From the NCBI GenBank assembly GCA_964384215.1, contig CAYLLB010000001.1, positions 124,001 through 188,000 of the forward strand: a DNA stretch of 64,000 nt. Reading direction: 5' to 3'. A program made the position numbers and the translations under genes. Source of the DNA: JAJFUV01 sp964384215. GTDB lineage: Bacteria; Acidobacteriota; Terriglobia; Bryobacterales; Bryobacteraceae. Shown here piece by piece: positions 8,819 through 17,684 of this stretch (position 1 is its first letter; each line of letters opens with the position of its first letter). The notes under the pieces were generated by a model, which was not told the DNA's origin, searched no databases, and saw only the letters and a list, made by a program, of their open reading frames with translations.

Positions 8819-9613
8819 CTAGCGGTTGAGGAATTCGTTCATCGCCGCAGCCACCTCAGCCGGCTTTTCATGTGTCAGCCAGTGCGACACCCCGGCAATC
8901 CAGCGCATGCAGATATTGGCGCGCTCTGGAATGCGCAGCAGCGCCAATGCCGGCTTGGCCTCTCCCCGGTCGCCATAGATTTCGAGGATCGGCACACTCG
9001 TGGTCTTCAGAAACTCCTGGCCGTCCCACCGGCGCCAGCACGTTCCGAAGGCTTTCTTCTGCTCCTCGGTCCACTTCGCTGTCACCGCCTGCCGCTCGGC
9101 GTCGATCGCGGCCTTTAACTCCGGCGTGAGCGTGCTGCTCATCTTGCCCGGGAACGCCTCGCGGGGCGCATCCGCATTGGTCCATCCTTCCAGCGACAAC
9201 ACGCCAGCCACTCGTCGCGGCTCGACGCGCGCCACCTCCAACGCCACCATGCCGCCGATGCTGTGCCCGCCGACATAGAACTTGCGCCACCGCTCCTTAT
9301 TCGCCACACGCAGAACATCCGATGCGAACTGCTCGATGGATCCATTGGCCGGTGGCGGCCAGCTCCCACCGTGCCCGCGCAGTTCCACGAGCAGCAGAGG
9401 GATGTTCGCATTCAGATGCCGCACTATGCCGTCCCACTCGCGATTGTCATGAAAGCTGCCCGGGATGAGGATGAGGCCCGGCCCGCTCCCGCCGCCGCGC
9501 ACCTCATAAGAGACGCGCCCTTCGTCGGTCGGGATCTGTTTGCGGACGAATCCGGCTCCTCCGGCGAACAGCACGCACGTCGAAAGCATCAGGCTCAGCG
9601 CAGCGCGGGCCAC
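8819..9613 (-). CDS. Secreted alpha/beta-hydrolase
   Basis: A 264-residue alpha/beta-hydrolase with a predicted signal peptide (LSLMLSTCVLFAGGAG). The catalytic residues are readable: nucleophile Ser in GGHSIGGMVALE, Asp in ILEIYGDRG, His in VSHWLTHEKP; the oxyanion-loop stretch is LILIPGSFHDNREWD. It begins 3 bases after the response-regulator gene ends, so it is the last gene of the kinase-regulator operon. The substrate is not predictable. It may be an output or sensing-related function of the two-component system, which is inference from position. Confidence 0.85.
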   Translation of the reverse strand: MARAALSLMLSTCVLFAGGAGFVRKQIPTDEGRVSYEVRGGGSGPGLILIPGSFHDNREWDGIVRHLNANIPLLLVELRGHGGSWPPPANGSIEQFASDVLRVANKERWRKFYVGGHSIGGMVALEVARVEPRRVAGVLSLEGWTNADAPREAFPGKMSSTLTPELKAAIDAERQAVTAKWTEEQKKAFGTCWRRWDGQEFLKTTSVPILEIYGDRGEAKPALALLRIPERANICMRWIAGVSHWLTHEKPAEVAAAMNEFLNR

Positions 9614-9616
9614 CGG

Positions 9617-10969
9617 TTACGCCTCCAATCCCATCTGCGACAGGCGATAGCGCAGCGCGTTGCGTGTAAGCCCGAGCAGGCGGGCGGCCTGGCTCTTATT
9701 GCCTTCCGCCCGGCGCAACGCTTCGCGGATGAGCGCCTGTTCGTACGTGTCGAGCGTCATGCCCTCGGGCAGAAACGCCTCCACCGAGTTGGCCGGGCGC
9801 GCGCGCGGCGACAGGTCCAGCTTGATGTCATCGGCGTCCAGCTTGGTGCCCGTGCACAGCACCAGGCTGCGTTCGATCACGTTTTCCAATTCGCGCACGT
9901 TGCCGGGCCAGTGGTACGCCAGCAGTTTCTGGATGGCCGCTTCGGTGAGCGACTCGACGCGGCTGCCCGAATCGCGGGCCAGCTTCTTGACAAAATGTTC
10001 GGCGAGCGGCGGAATGTCCTCGCGGCGCTCCCGCAGCGGCGGGATGTTCATCGGCACCACGTTCAGCCGGTAATAGAGGTCCTCACGGAAGGTGCCTTGT
10101 TCGAGCGCGGCACGCAGATCCTGGTTCGTCGCGGCGATCACGCGCACGTCGATCCGCTTCGTCTTGTTGCTTCCCAGCCGTTCCAGTTCCCGTTCCTGCA
10201 GAACCCGCAGCAGCTTCACTTGCGTAGCCGCCGGAACGTCCCCGATTTCATCGAGAAACACCGTGCCCGTGTCGGCCTGTTCGAACTTGCCTGGCTTCGC
10301 CGCGATCGCTCCCGTGAAAGCGCCTTTCTCGAAGCCGAACAGCTCGCTCTCCATCAGGTTTTCGGGAATCGCCGAGCAGTTGATCTTGACAAACGGCCGG
10401 TCCCGCCGCGGCGAGTGAAAGTGCAGCGCCCGCGCGATCAGATCCTTGCCGACCCCGCTCTCTCCGGCGAGCAGCACCGTGGCGCGCGTCGGCGCCACGC
10501 GCATGAGCGTCGAAAAGATCTCCTGCATCGCCGGACTGCCGCCGATGATGTTGTCGAACTCGTAGCGCCAACCCAGTTCCTCGCGCAGCTTGCGGTTCTC
10601 ATCGCGCAACGCGCGCACCTCGATGGCCTTGTTCACCACCGCCATCAGGTGATCGAGAGAGAACGGCTTCATCAGGAAATCCACCGCGCCCGCCTTCATG
10701 GCCTCCACGGCGCTTTCCACCGTGCCGTAAGCTGTCATCACGATCACCGGGACTTGCGAATTCTGCCGCCGCAAAAGTCCGAGCAGTTCGAGCCCGTCCA
10801 TGCCGGGCAGGCGCAGGTCCGTCAGCACCAGATCCGCGCGGTCGGCCAGACGAAGGCCCTCCTCGGCCGTGCCGGCTTTGTCCACGTCGAAGCCCGCCGT
10901 TTGAAGCTGAAGCTCCACGACGCGCCGTAGTTTTTCTTCGTCTTCGACAACCAGGATTCTGTTTCTCAT
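9617..10969 (-). CDS. NtrC-family sigma-54-dependent response regulator
   Basis: Activates sigma-54 RNA polymerase after phosphorylation. Three domains are complete: receiver (residues 1-~120, acidic pocket VVEDEE, phospho-acceptor Asp51 in LTDLRLPGMDG, Lys in FLMKPF); AAA+ domain (Walker A GESGVGKD, the sigma-54-contacting GAFTGA loop, Walker B VFLDEIGD, arginine region REDLYYRLNV); and a C-terminal Fis-type HTH (GNKSQAARLLGLTRNALRYR). 450 residues is typical. Its ATG overlaps the stop of the upstream kinase gene. It could serve the sigma-54-like promoter before flgF, or be unrelated to flagella; the sequence does not decide. Confidence 0.93.
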   Translation of the reverse strand: MRNRILVVEDEEKLRRVVELQLQTAGFDVDKAGTAEEGLRLADRADLVLTDLRLPGMDGLELLGLLRRQNSQVPVIVMTAYGTVESAVEAMKAGAVDFLMKPFSLDHLMAVVNKAIEVRALRDENRKLREELGWRYEFDNIIGGSPAMQEIFSTLMRVAPTRATVLLAGESGVGKDLIARALHFHSPRRDRPFVKINCSAIPENLMESELFGFEKGAFTGAIAAKPGKFEQADTGTVFLDEIGDVPAATQVKLLRVLQERELERLGSNKTKRIDVRVIAATNQDLRAALEQGTFREDLYYRLNVVPMNIPPLRERREDIPPLAEHFVKKLARDSGSRVESLTEAAIQKLLAYHWPGNVRELENVIERSLVLCTGTKLDADDIKLDLSPRARPANSVEAFLPEGMTLDTYEQALIREALRRAEGNKSQAARLLGLTRNALRYRLSQMGLEA

Positions 10970-12219
10970 TTCTCTGCTTCGGTCCGTATGGGAAGGAACA
11001 CGCGGAAGACGCTTCCGCGGCCGGCTTCGCTCTCGACCGCGATCTTTCCACCGTGCTCATCTACAATCTTGGACACAATGGCCAGCCCCAGACCCACGCC
11101 ATCGGCCTTGGTGGTGAAGAACGGATTGAAGATGCTCTCCAGGTCCTTCGCGTTGATGCCCGAGCCCCGGTCGATCACGCTCAGCTCGACGCGCGAATCC
11201 AACTGCCGCGTCTTCACCGTGATGGCGCCGCCTGCCGCCGATGCCTGCGCCGCGTTCATGAGCAAGTTGAGGATGACGCGTTCCATCAGGTCGGCGTCGA
11301 ACAGGAACGGCGGGATGTCCGGCGAATAGTTCTTGTAAATCGTGACGTCGAACGGGGGGTCGTGCCGCTCGAGTTGCATCACCGCGCGGTCGATCACGTC
11401 CACGATGTCGGCCTGTGCCAGGCGCAGATGGAAAGGACGCGAGAATTCGAGGAAGCGCGTGATAAGCGCGTTGGTGCGGTCTACTTCCGTTGATATGTAC
11501 CCTGCCAGTTCGCGCGCCACTTCGTTTTCCCCGCTCACGTTTTTCACCAGCATCTCGGCCGAAGCGCGCATGGTGCCCAGGGGATTGCGCAGTTCATGCG
11601 CCAGCCCCGCTGTTAGCTGGCCCAGCGCCGCCAACCGCTCGGAACGGCGCACCGCCGCTTCGGCTTCGCGCAGATTACGATTGGCGTCGGCTAACTGCTG
11701 GGCCGCATGCTCGTGCTTGCGTGCCTCCACGCGCGTCGATTCGGCCAGCCGGTACGTCAGATAACCGACCGCGCTCAAAAACGCCAGCCGCAAGCCCAAC
11801 TCGTAAACCTGATCCGGATCGATGGTCAATCGCTCCCAGTCGAAAAACACGGGAAGCAGGAACGAGAGGTACGACGCACAGGCCAACAGGGTGAACAGGA
11901 ACACGCCCAGCGCACCCAGCGTTGTGGCCGCCGACAGGATCGGGATCAGCAGGATCAGGTAGTAGCTGCTGGCAACCCCACCCGTGTATCCGATAAGCAA
12001 GAAGCCCAACCCCAGCTTCACCAGGATCGAAACAATCACGCCCCGCGCCGTGTTCAGCACCGGCACTTTGTATTCGACCACCTGGTATATGGCCAGCGTG
12101 AACAGGATCGCAACGGCCGGTGGATTCCGCTCCGGAGTGAGCGCGGCGAGTCCGGTGCAAAGCAGCAGCCATACGAAATCTTGTGGCCGGATGAAAGATA
12201 GCCAGCGGCGGATGTCCAC
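10966..12219 (-). CDS. Membrane sensor histidine kinase
   Basis: A 417-residue kinase pairing with the overlapping NtrC-type regulator. Residues ~12-160 contain about six hydrophobic segments with no large periplasmic domain, then a short coiled coil (HEHAAQQLADANRNLREAEA). The HisKA domain carries His208 in LTAGLAHELRNPLG. The HATPase domain has the N box (LMNAAQAS), G1 (IDRGSGI), F box (IFNPFFTTK) and G2 (GVGLGLAI). The membrane-embedded sensor suggests detection of a membrane-associated or hydrophobic cue. It is divergent from rpsA with only 29 bases between starts, so promoter elements must overlap coding sequence. Confidence 0.92.
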   Translation of the reverse strand: MDIRRWLSFIRPQDFVWLLLCTGLAALTPERNPPAVAILFTLAIYQVVEYKVPVLNTARGVIVSILVKLGLGFLLIGYTGGVASSYYLILLIPILSAATTLGALGVFLFTLLACASYLSFLLPVFFDWERLTIDPDQVYELGLRLAFLSAVGYLTYRLAESTRVEARKHEHAAQQLADANRNLREAEAAVRRSERLAALGQLTAGLAHELRNPLGTMRASAEMLVKNVSGENEVARELAGYISTEVDRTNALITRFLEFSRPFHLRLAQADIVDVIDRAVMQLERHDPPFDVTIYKNYSPDIPPFLFDADLMERVILNLLMNAAQASAAGGAITVKTRQLDSRVELSVIDRGSGINAKDLESIFNPFFTTKADGVGLGLAIVSKIVDEHGGKIAVESEAGRGSVFRVFLPIRTEAEK

Positions 12220-12248
12220 GCTGCCATCTTAACCGGAGTTATGCCACA

Positions 12249-13970
12249 ATGGTGTTTCACCCCATGAGTTCCCCGAATACCCCGGATATGCCTGTTCAGG
12301 GCGAGACCGCCGCCCAGGACACGGCGTCCTTTGCCGACATCCTTTCCGAATACGAGCGTTCGCATCAGGCGGACGCAGACGCGCCCAGCCAGGCGCTGCA
12401 GGGCACTGTTGTGGCCCTCCGCGAGGACGGCGTCGTCGTGGACGTCGGGCGCAAGATGGAAGGCGTTCTTCCGCCCGAGGGGCTGAAAGACGCCGACGGC
12501 AACTGGACCGTGAAGGTTGGCGACACAGTGTTGGTCGCCGTCACCGGCCGTGCGCCGGAAGGCTACTACCAGCTTTCCACCATTACGGTGAAGCGGCCCA
12601 AGGATTTCAGCTCTCTCGAAAAAGCGTTCAACGAGGGCGCCGTCATCGCCGGCGTGGTCACTGAAGTGGTGAAAGGCGGTCTGCGCGTCGACGTAGGCCT
12701 GCCCGCGTTCATGCCCGCTTCGCGCAGTGGCGCCAGGGATGCCGCCGAGATAGAGAAGTTGATCGGCCAGGACATCCGCTGCAAGATCATCAAGCTGGAT
12801 GTCGGCGACGAAGACGTCGTCGTTGATCGCCGCGCTGTGCTCGAGGCCGAGGAGGCCGCGGCGCGCAAGAAAGCCTTTGATGAATTGCAGGAAGGCGCCG
12901 TGGTCCGTGGCACGGTGCGCAGCCTCACCGATTTCGGCGCTTTTGTCGACATCGGCGGTGTCGATGGGTTGCTGCACGTCGGCGACATGGCCTGGACGCG
13001 GGTTGCCAAGCCGGCTGACCTGGTGAGCGTCGGCGACCAGGTTGAGGTCAAGATCCTCAAGATCCAGCGCGAAAAACGGCGCGTGGCGCTCGGCATGAAG
13101 CAGTTGCTGCCCGATCCTTGGAGCCTGGCGGCGGAGAAATATCAGGTAGGCTCGCGCGTGCACGGCAAGGTCACGCGTACTACCGATTTCGGCGCGTTCG
13201 TCGAACTGGAACCCGGCATCGAGGGACTCATCCATCTCTCCGAGATGTCCTGGTCCAAGAAACAGCGCAAGCCTTCCGATGTTGTGAAGCCCAACGAGAT
13301 GGTCGAAGTCATGGTGCTCGCGGTGAACGCCGCCGACCACCGTATCAGTCTCGGCCTCAAGCAGGCCCTCGGGGATCCGTGGGAAGAAGCCGTCAGAAAA
13401 TACGCCCCCGGCACCGTCGTGGAGGGCCCTATATCGAGTCTTACGAAGTTCGGCGCTTTCGTGGAGCTTGAGGAAGGCGTTGAGGGCATGATCCACATCG
13501 CCGACATCACCAACGAGAAGCGCCTGGATCATCCCAAGGATGTGCTCAAGGAGAATCAGCGGGTGCGCGCCGTCGTACTCGAAGTGGACCGCGAGCGCCG
13601 CCGTATCCGCTTGAGCATGAAGCAACTGGAGCCCACCACGGCCGACGAGTACATCGCCGACCACAAACTCGGCGACGTGGTCACCGGCCGCCTGGTGGAC
13701 GTCTCCCGCGATACCGCCAAAGTGGAGTTGGGTGAGGGCGTGTTCGGCTTCTGCCGCCTGCCCAAGCCGGCTAAGACTGCGGCGAGCGACGAGGCAAGCC
13801 CTGCCGCCGACATAAGCTCTTTGTCTGCAATGCTTTCCGCAAAGTGGAAACAGGGCAAATCACAGGCTTCCGCCTCTCCTGAAATGCCGCGCGCGGGCCA
13901 AATCCGCTCTTTCCGTATTGCCTCGGTGGAAACCGGGCAGAAGAAAATCGAGCTGGAACTCGTAAGCTAG
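12249..13970 (+). CDS. rpsA: 30S ribosomal protein S1 (six S1 domains)
   Basis: RNA-binding ribosomal protein that helps load mRNA on the 30S subunit. Six S1/OB repeats can be seen: GTVVALREDGVVVDVGRKME, GVVTEVVKGGLRVDVGLPAF, GTVRSLTDFGAFVDIGGVDG, GKVTRTTDFGAFVELEPGIE, GPISSLTKFGAFVELEEGVE, and a diverged last one (GRLVDVSRDTAKVELGEGVF). Repeats 3-5 are the canonical RNA-binding type. 573 residues matches E. coli S1 (557). ATG 12249 has GGAG 10 bases upstream; an internal ATG at 12264 lacks one. It stands alone, divergent from the kinase operon. Confidence 0.92.
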   Translation: MVFHPMSSPNTPDMPVQGETAAQDTASFADILSEYERSHQADADAPSQALQGTVVALREDGVVVDVGRKMEGVLPPEGLKDADGNWTVKVGDTVLVAVTGRAPEGYYQLSTITVKRPKDFSSLEKAFNEGAVIAGVVTEVVKGGLRVDVGLPAFMPASRSGARDAAEIEKLIGQDIRCKIIKLDVGDEDVVVDRRAVLEAEEAAARKKAFDELQEGAVVRGTVRSLTDFGAFVDIGGVDGLLHVGDMAWTRVAKPADLVSVGDQVEVKILKIQREKRRVALGMKQLLPDPWSLAAEKYQVGSRVHGKVTRTTDFGAFVELEPGIEGLIHLSEMSWSKKQRKPSDVVKPNEMVEVMVLAVNAADHRISLGLKQALGDPWEEAVRKYAPGTVVEGPISSLTKFGAFVELEEGVEGMIHIADITNEKRLDHPKDVLKENQRVRAVVLEVDRERRRIRLSMKQLEPTTADEYIADHKLGDVVTGRLVDVSRDTAKVELGEGVFGFCRLPKPAKTAASDEASPAADISSLSAMLSAKWKQGKSQASASPEMPRAGQIRSFRIASVETGQKKIELELVS

Positions 13971-14042
13971 CTTTTTTCGCAGTCCGGCCTGCCTGCCGGC
14001 GTGACCAATGGCACCCTGGTGCGTCGAACACTTTAGGTGCCC

Positions 14043-14660
14043 ATGTCGCCAAGCGCCGCGGCAAGCGTGGAAGTACAATCGGCCCAAGGGATGAGTGAAG
14101 AGGCTCTGATCCGCCTCGCCCAGCAGGGCGATGAGGAAGCCTTCGAGCAACTTGTGCACGCCCACGATCAGGGCGTCCTGCGTCTGGCCTATAACCTTCT
14201 GCGCTCTACCGAAGACGCTTACGACGTTTACCAGGAGACGTTTCTCAGGGCTTATCGCAACCTGCCCACGTTCCGCTTCGATTGTAGTTTCCATACGTGG
14301 GTCTACCGCATCGCTACGAATCTCTGCCTGGACTTCCTCCGCCGCCGGAAGGTGCGTAAGGAGGAACCAGGGGTGCTTGAACGCGAGAACGGCGAGCGGA
14401 GTCTTTTGGACAACGTCGCGGAGCAGCGCGCGGATAGCGACCCGCAGCGCGCGCTGCTCAACCGGGAATTGCGCGAGCGCATCAACAAAGTGCTCGGCGA
14501 CCTGACGCCTCGCGAGCGGACCGTATTCGAGTTGCGCCACTTCCAAGGGATGCGTCTGCGGGCTATCGGCGAGATGTTGGGCGCCACCGAAGAGGCAGCC
14601 AAGAACTGCCTGTTCCGCGCCACGCAGAAGATGCGCGTGGCCTTGGGAGATTTGTTATGA
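14043..14660 (+). CDS. ECF-family RNA polymerase sigma factor
   Basis: A 205-residue sigma-70-family factor of the extracytoplasmic-function group. Region 2: EEAFEQLVHAHDQGVLRLAY then DAYDVYQETFLRAYRNL and FHTWVYRIATNLCLDFLRRR. Region 4: LTPRERTVFELRHFQGMRLR, IGEMLGATEEAAKNCLFRAT. The start is uncertain: GTG 14037, ATG 14043 and ATG 14091 are in frame; 14043 is used. The stop overlaps the start of the anti-sigma gene (ATGA), the standard sigma/anti-sigma arrangement, so its activity is likely held by that membrane protein and released by an envelope signal. Confidence 0.92.
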   Translation: MSPSAAASVEVQSAQGMSEEALIRLAQQGDEEAFEQLVHAHDQGVLRLAYNLLRSTEDAYDVYQETFLRAYRNLPTFRFDCSFHTWVYRIATNLCLDFLRRRKVRKEEPGVLERENGERSLLDNVAEQRADSDPQRALLNRELRERINKVLGDLTPRERTVFELRHFQGMRLRAIGEMLGATEEAAKNCLFRATQKMRVALGDLL

Positions 14661-15574
14661 GTTGTGATTCCATCAGAAACCGGTTCTTCCTGCTGCTCTA
14701 TGGAGAGTTGACCTTCGACGAGGAGGAACTCATCGAGCAGCATCTGGAGACGTGCGCGGACTGCCGCGCGGAACTGGAACGTCAAAAAACTCTCTCCGAG
14801 GCCCTATCGGCGCAGGCCCTGGAGCCTTCCGATGAGCTGTTGTCGCGCTGCCGCCGCGACCTGCATTTCAAAACCGCCAACGCCGCGCGCGTACCGCGGC
14901 CGGGACTCGGTTTTTCCGCTCGCATCCGCCAGGCGATGCGCGCGCTGTTCGGCATGTCGTCTGGTGCTATCCTGAAGCCCGCCGGAGCGGTGGCGCTCCT
15001 GCTGGTGGGCTTCTTCGCCGCACGTCTCACCGCACCGCGCACCGTCCTGGCCCCTTCCGAACCCGTCGCTACCCGCATTCGCTACATTCAGCCGGATGAT
15101 GCTGGCCGTGTCCAGATAGTCGTCGATGAGACCAGGCAAAAGGTGCTGACCGGCGGGCTCAATGACGAACGCATCCTTCGCACGCTGCTCGCCGCCGCGC
15201 GCGACCCCGAGGATCCCGGCCTGCGCGCGGAATCCGTCGAGTTGCTCAAGTCGCATGCCGCTTCGCGCGAGGTGCGCGGCACGCTGGTATACGCGCTGCG
15301 CCACGATCCCAACGCTGGCGTCCGCCTGCGCGCGCTCGAAGCACTGCGCGCGTACTCAACCGAACCGGAGAGCCGCCGCGCGCTCGTCGATGTGCTGCTC
15401 GCCGACGACAATCCCGGCATCCGCACGCAAGCCGCCGACCTGTTGACCGAACACAAGGACCTCTCCGTCGTTCCCGCATTCCAACGCTCGCTCGAACGCG
15501 AGGACAACAGCTACGTCCGTTTGCGGCTGCAGAACGCCTTGCGTGAGATGAACGCGTCCACGGAGACTTTCTGA
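14657..15574 (+). CDS. Membrane anti-sigma factor with zinc finger and HEAT repeats
   Basis: Begins with a zf-HC2 anti-sigma domain (residues 1-45; His-x3-Cys-x2-Cys in EQHLETCADCRAEL), which binds the sigma factor in the cytoplasm. One transmembrane helix follows (about residues 112-130, PAGAVALLLVGFFAARL). The outer part (about 165-300) is a HEAT/armadillo-like array: repeats such as DPGLRAESVELLKSHAASRE, DPNAGVRLRALEALRAYSTE and DNPGIRTQAADLLTEHKDL. Tandem helical repeats are a protein-binding scaffold, so the periplasmic part may sense a partner protein, perhaps the next two gene products. Overlaps both neighbours, so strongly coupled. Confidence 0.86.
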   Translation: MSCDSIRNRFFLLLYGELTFDEEELIEQHLETCADCRAELERQKTLSEALSAQALEPSDELLSRCRRDLHFKTANAARVPRPGLGFSARIRQAMRALFGMSSGAILKPAGAVALLLVGFFAARLTAPRTVLAPSEPVATRIRYIQPDDAGRVQIVVDETRQKVLTGGLNDERILRTLLAAARDPEDPGLRAESVELLKSHAASREVRGTLVYALRHDPNAGVRLRALEALRAYSTEPESRRALVDVLLADDNPGIRTQAADLLTEHKDLSVVPAFQRSLEREDNSYVRLRLQNALREMNASTETF

Positions 15575-16737
15575 TGAAACGCGCGTTGCTCCTGCCGTTG
15601 TTGTTTGCCGGTCTGTACGCCCGCGGCGACGCGCCCATAGAACGCGAGGGCCGCTACTGGGTGCAGACCATCGTCGGGTCGCATCCGGTAGGCGCGCGCG
15701 ATCGGCTGCGCATCTCCACCCGGGGCAGGATCAGGCTGCAAGGTAGCGCGTCCTCCGGTGTCGCTTACACGGTGAAGAAGCGCGTGGACGCATCCAGCCG
15801 CGGCGAGGCCGAGCGCCTGCTCCGGGACGTTCGAATCGATGTCGGCTCGCAGTCCGGCTTACATCTCTCTCTCGCTGTCCCGCGCCGCCAGAACGTTTGG
15901 GCGGACGTCTACGTTATCGCGCCGCGCACTCTTGCCGAAAGCCGTCTGGAAAGTGAAGCTGGTGGCGTCGAGGCCTACGACATGGCTGGCGCGGTGGTGG
16001 CCGAATCCGCCGGCGGACGCATACAGATGGATCGCATCGGAGGCCCCATAACCGCCAGGACCGGCGGCGGCGACATCCGCTTCGGCCGCGTCGGCGCGTC
16101 GGTGAGGTGCCTGACGGCGGGTGGTGCGGTCCGGGCCGATCACCTCGGTGGTGAGTCCTGGCTGGAAACCGCGGGCGGTGAGATTTACCTGGGTGAGGCC
16201 ATGGCGCCCGTGCACGCCTCCACGGCGGGCGGCAACATCCGTGTGTCGAAAGCCGCGTCGTACGTCGACGCGCGCACGGCGGGCGGATTGATCGAGGTCT
16301 ATGCGGCCGGAGGTCCGGTGCTGGCCGAAAGTTCCGGCGGTTCCATCACCGTCAACTCGGCGCGCGGAGTGCGCTGCGAGACGGCGGCTGGTGCCATTAG
16401 CATGCGCTCGGTCCAGGGAGCTTTGCGCGCTTCCACGGGGCTTGGAAGTGTCTTCGCGCAGTTGCCTCCCGGTGCCCGGCTGGAAGATTCCTTCCTGAAC
16501 ACCGGTTCAGGTGACATTGTGGTTGTTCTTCCGTCTAACCTTGCGGTGACGATTCGCGCACGTAGCGAATCGATCGGCGCGGGGAAAATCGTTTCCGAGT
16601 TTCCCGAGATCCGCGTGGATGAGGCCATGCTGACCAACGCACGCCTCGCCGTGGCGCACGGCTCGTTGAACGGCGGCGGTCCGCTGCTGCGATTGGCCAC
16701 CTCCGGCGGAGTGATTTATCTCCGGCGCCAGAAATAG
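15574..16737 (+). CDS. Secreted beta-solenoid (DUF4097-like adhesin) protein
   Basis: A 387-residue exported protein starting one base inside the anti-sigma stop (TGATG). Signal peptide LLLPLLFAGLYA. From about residue 120 onwards it is a regular solenoid of short repeats containing TAGG or SAGG turns (VAESAGGRIQM, ARTGGGDIRFG, CLTAGGAVRAD, LETAGGEIYLG, ASTAGGNIRVS, ARTAGGLIEVY, AESSGGSITVN, CETAAGAISM), about 18-22 residues per turn, like DUF4097/putative-adhesin proteins. No enzyme motif. Co-transcribed with the sigma/anti-sigma pair, so possibly a surface or periplasmic scaffold produced under, or sensed by, the stress response. Confidence 0.75.
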   Translation: MKRALLLPLLFAGLYARGDAPIEREGRYWVQTIVGSHPVGARDRLRISTRGRIRLQGSASSGVAYTVKKRVDASSRGEAERLLRDVRIDVGSQSGLHLSLAVPRRQNVWADVYVIAPRTLAESRLESEAGGVEAYDMAGAVVAESAGGRIQMDRIGGPITARTGGGDIRFGRVGASVRCLTAGGAVRADHLGGESWLETAGGEIYLGEAMAPVHASTAGGNIRVSKAASYVDARTAGGLIEVYAAGGPVLAESSGGSITVNSARGVRCETAAGAISMRSVQGALRASTGLGSVFAQLPPGARLEDSFLNTGSGDIVVVLPSNLAVTIRARSESIGAGKIVSEFPEIRVDEAMLTNARLAVAHGSLNGGGPLLRLATSGGVIYLRRQK

Positions 16738-16754
16738 CCGAAGGAGGTTTTCCG

Positions 16755-17672
16755 ATGATGTTATTCGTTTCTGATTGGCGCACCAAGTGTGCCTTGGCTT
16801 TCGCGAGTTGCCTGATGACGCTGCCCGTCGCTGCCCAGCAGCCCGAACCACCGGACCCGCCCGATCCGCCCGCGCTGTTTGCGCTCGGTGCCCCGGACGA
16901 AAAGGTTTTACTCGCATTCGCAGGTGGCGGTAGCTACCTGGGTGTCGATGTGGCTGAGATCGGCGCCGAGCGCGCCAAGGCTCTCAAACTTTCCGAAGAG
17001 CGCGGTGTTGAATTGACACGGGTCGCCGAGGACAGCCCCGCCGCCAAGGCCGGGTTGAAGGCCGGCGACGCCGTGCTCGAATACAACGGCCAGCGCGTCG
17101 AGGGCACCGAGCAGTTTGTCCGGCTGGTGCGCGAGACGCCCGTGGGCCGCGTCGTAAAGCTGCTCATCAGCCGGGGAGGCACCACGCAGACCATCTCGGC
17201 CACCATCGGTAAGCACCCCGGCATGAAGTGGGCTCACGCCGATGTGGAACGCGAAGTCGAACGGGCACGCAAGCAGATGGAACGTATGCGCATTATGATC
17301 CCGGACACTCCGCATGCCTACATGTCCTGGCGTACACCTGCGTTGGGCATTGAAGGCGAATCGCTCGAAGGGCAGCTTGCCGAGTATTTCGGTGTTCAGA
17401 GCGGTGTCCTGGTCCGGTCAGTGCTGAAGGGGACACCGGCGGAAAAGGCCGGTTTGAAGGCCGGTGACGTGATCCAGAAGGTGGACGACACCAAGGTCAC
17501 CACGCCTCGTGAGATCTCCAGTGCCATTCGCTCGCTCAACAACAAGAAGACCTTCCCGGTCATGGTCCGCCGCAATCAAAAGGAACTTACTCTCAGCGTC
17601 ACCGTCGAAGAGACTGGCGTCGAGAAACGCGTGTCACCGCGCTCACACGTCGTCGTCCATAAGGAGCAGTGA
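16755..17672 (+). CDS. Exported protein with two PDZ domains
   Basis: A 305-residue exported protein; AAGGAGG is 7 bases before ATG 16755. After a signal peptide (CALAFASCLMTLPVAAQ) and a Pro-rich stretch there are two PDZ domains: residues ~55-150 (YLGVDVAEI, GVELTRVAEDSPAAKAGLKA, GDAVLEYNGQRV) and ~195-290 (ALGIEGESLEGQLAEYFGV, GVLVRSVLKGTPAEKAGLKA, GDVIQKVDDTKVT). There is no trypsin-like protease domain, so it is not DegP/HtrA but a PDZ-only adaptor or scaffold. It ends the sigma-factor operon 18 bases after the solenoid gene, and may present peptides or bind partners in envelope quality control (inference). Confidence 0.82.
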   Translation: MMLFVSDWRTKCALAFASCLMTLPVAAQQPEPPDPPDPPALFALGAPDEKVLLAFAGGGSYLGVDVAEIGAERAKALKLSEERGVELTRVAEDSPAAKAGLKAGDAVLEYNGQRVEGTEQFVRLVRETPVGRVVKLLISRGGTTQTISATIGKHPGMKWAHADVEREVERARKQMERMRIMIPDTPHAYMSWRTPALGIEGESLEGQLAEYFGVQSGVLVRSVLKGTPAEKAGLKAGDVIQKVDDTKVTTPREISSAIRSLNNKKTFPVMVRRNQKELTLSVTVEETGVEKRVSPRSHVVVHKEQ

Positions 17673-17684
17673 TCCGGTAGCAGT

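Noticed and set aside
9263..10930. A 555-codon plus-strand frame opposite the NtrC-type regulator
   Set aside because: Antisense shadow: Arg/His/Gln-rich without motifs, covering two well-defined minus-strand genes.
9617..10969. Calling the NtrC-type regulator a flagellar master regulator (FleQ/FlrC)
   Set aside because: It lies 7 kb from the flagellar island in an operon with a hydrolase; the sequence does not show flagellar specificity, so no gene symbol is given.
13971..14042. CCGGC-n6-GCCGG dyad after rpsA as an intrinsic terminator
   Set aside because: The T-run precedes the dyad rather than following it, and the stem is only 5 bp, so it does not fit a terminator on the plus strand.
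16755..17672. HtrA/DegP protease for the two-PDZ protein
   Set aside because: No trypsin-like domain or catalytic GNSGG motif is present; the protein is PDZ-only.
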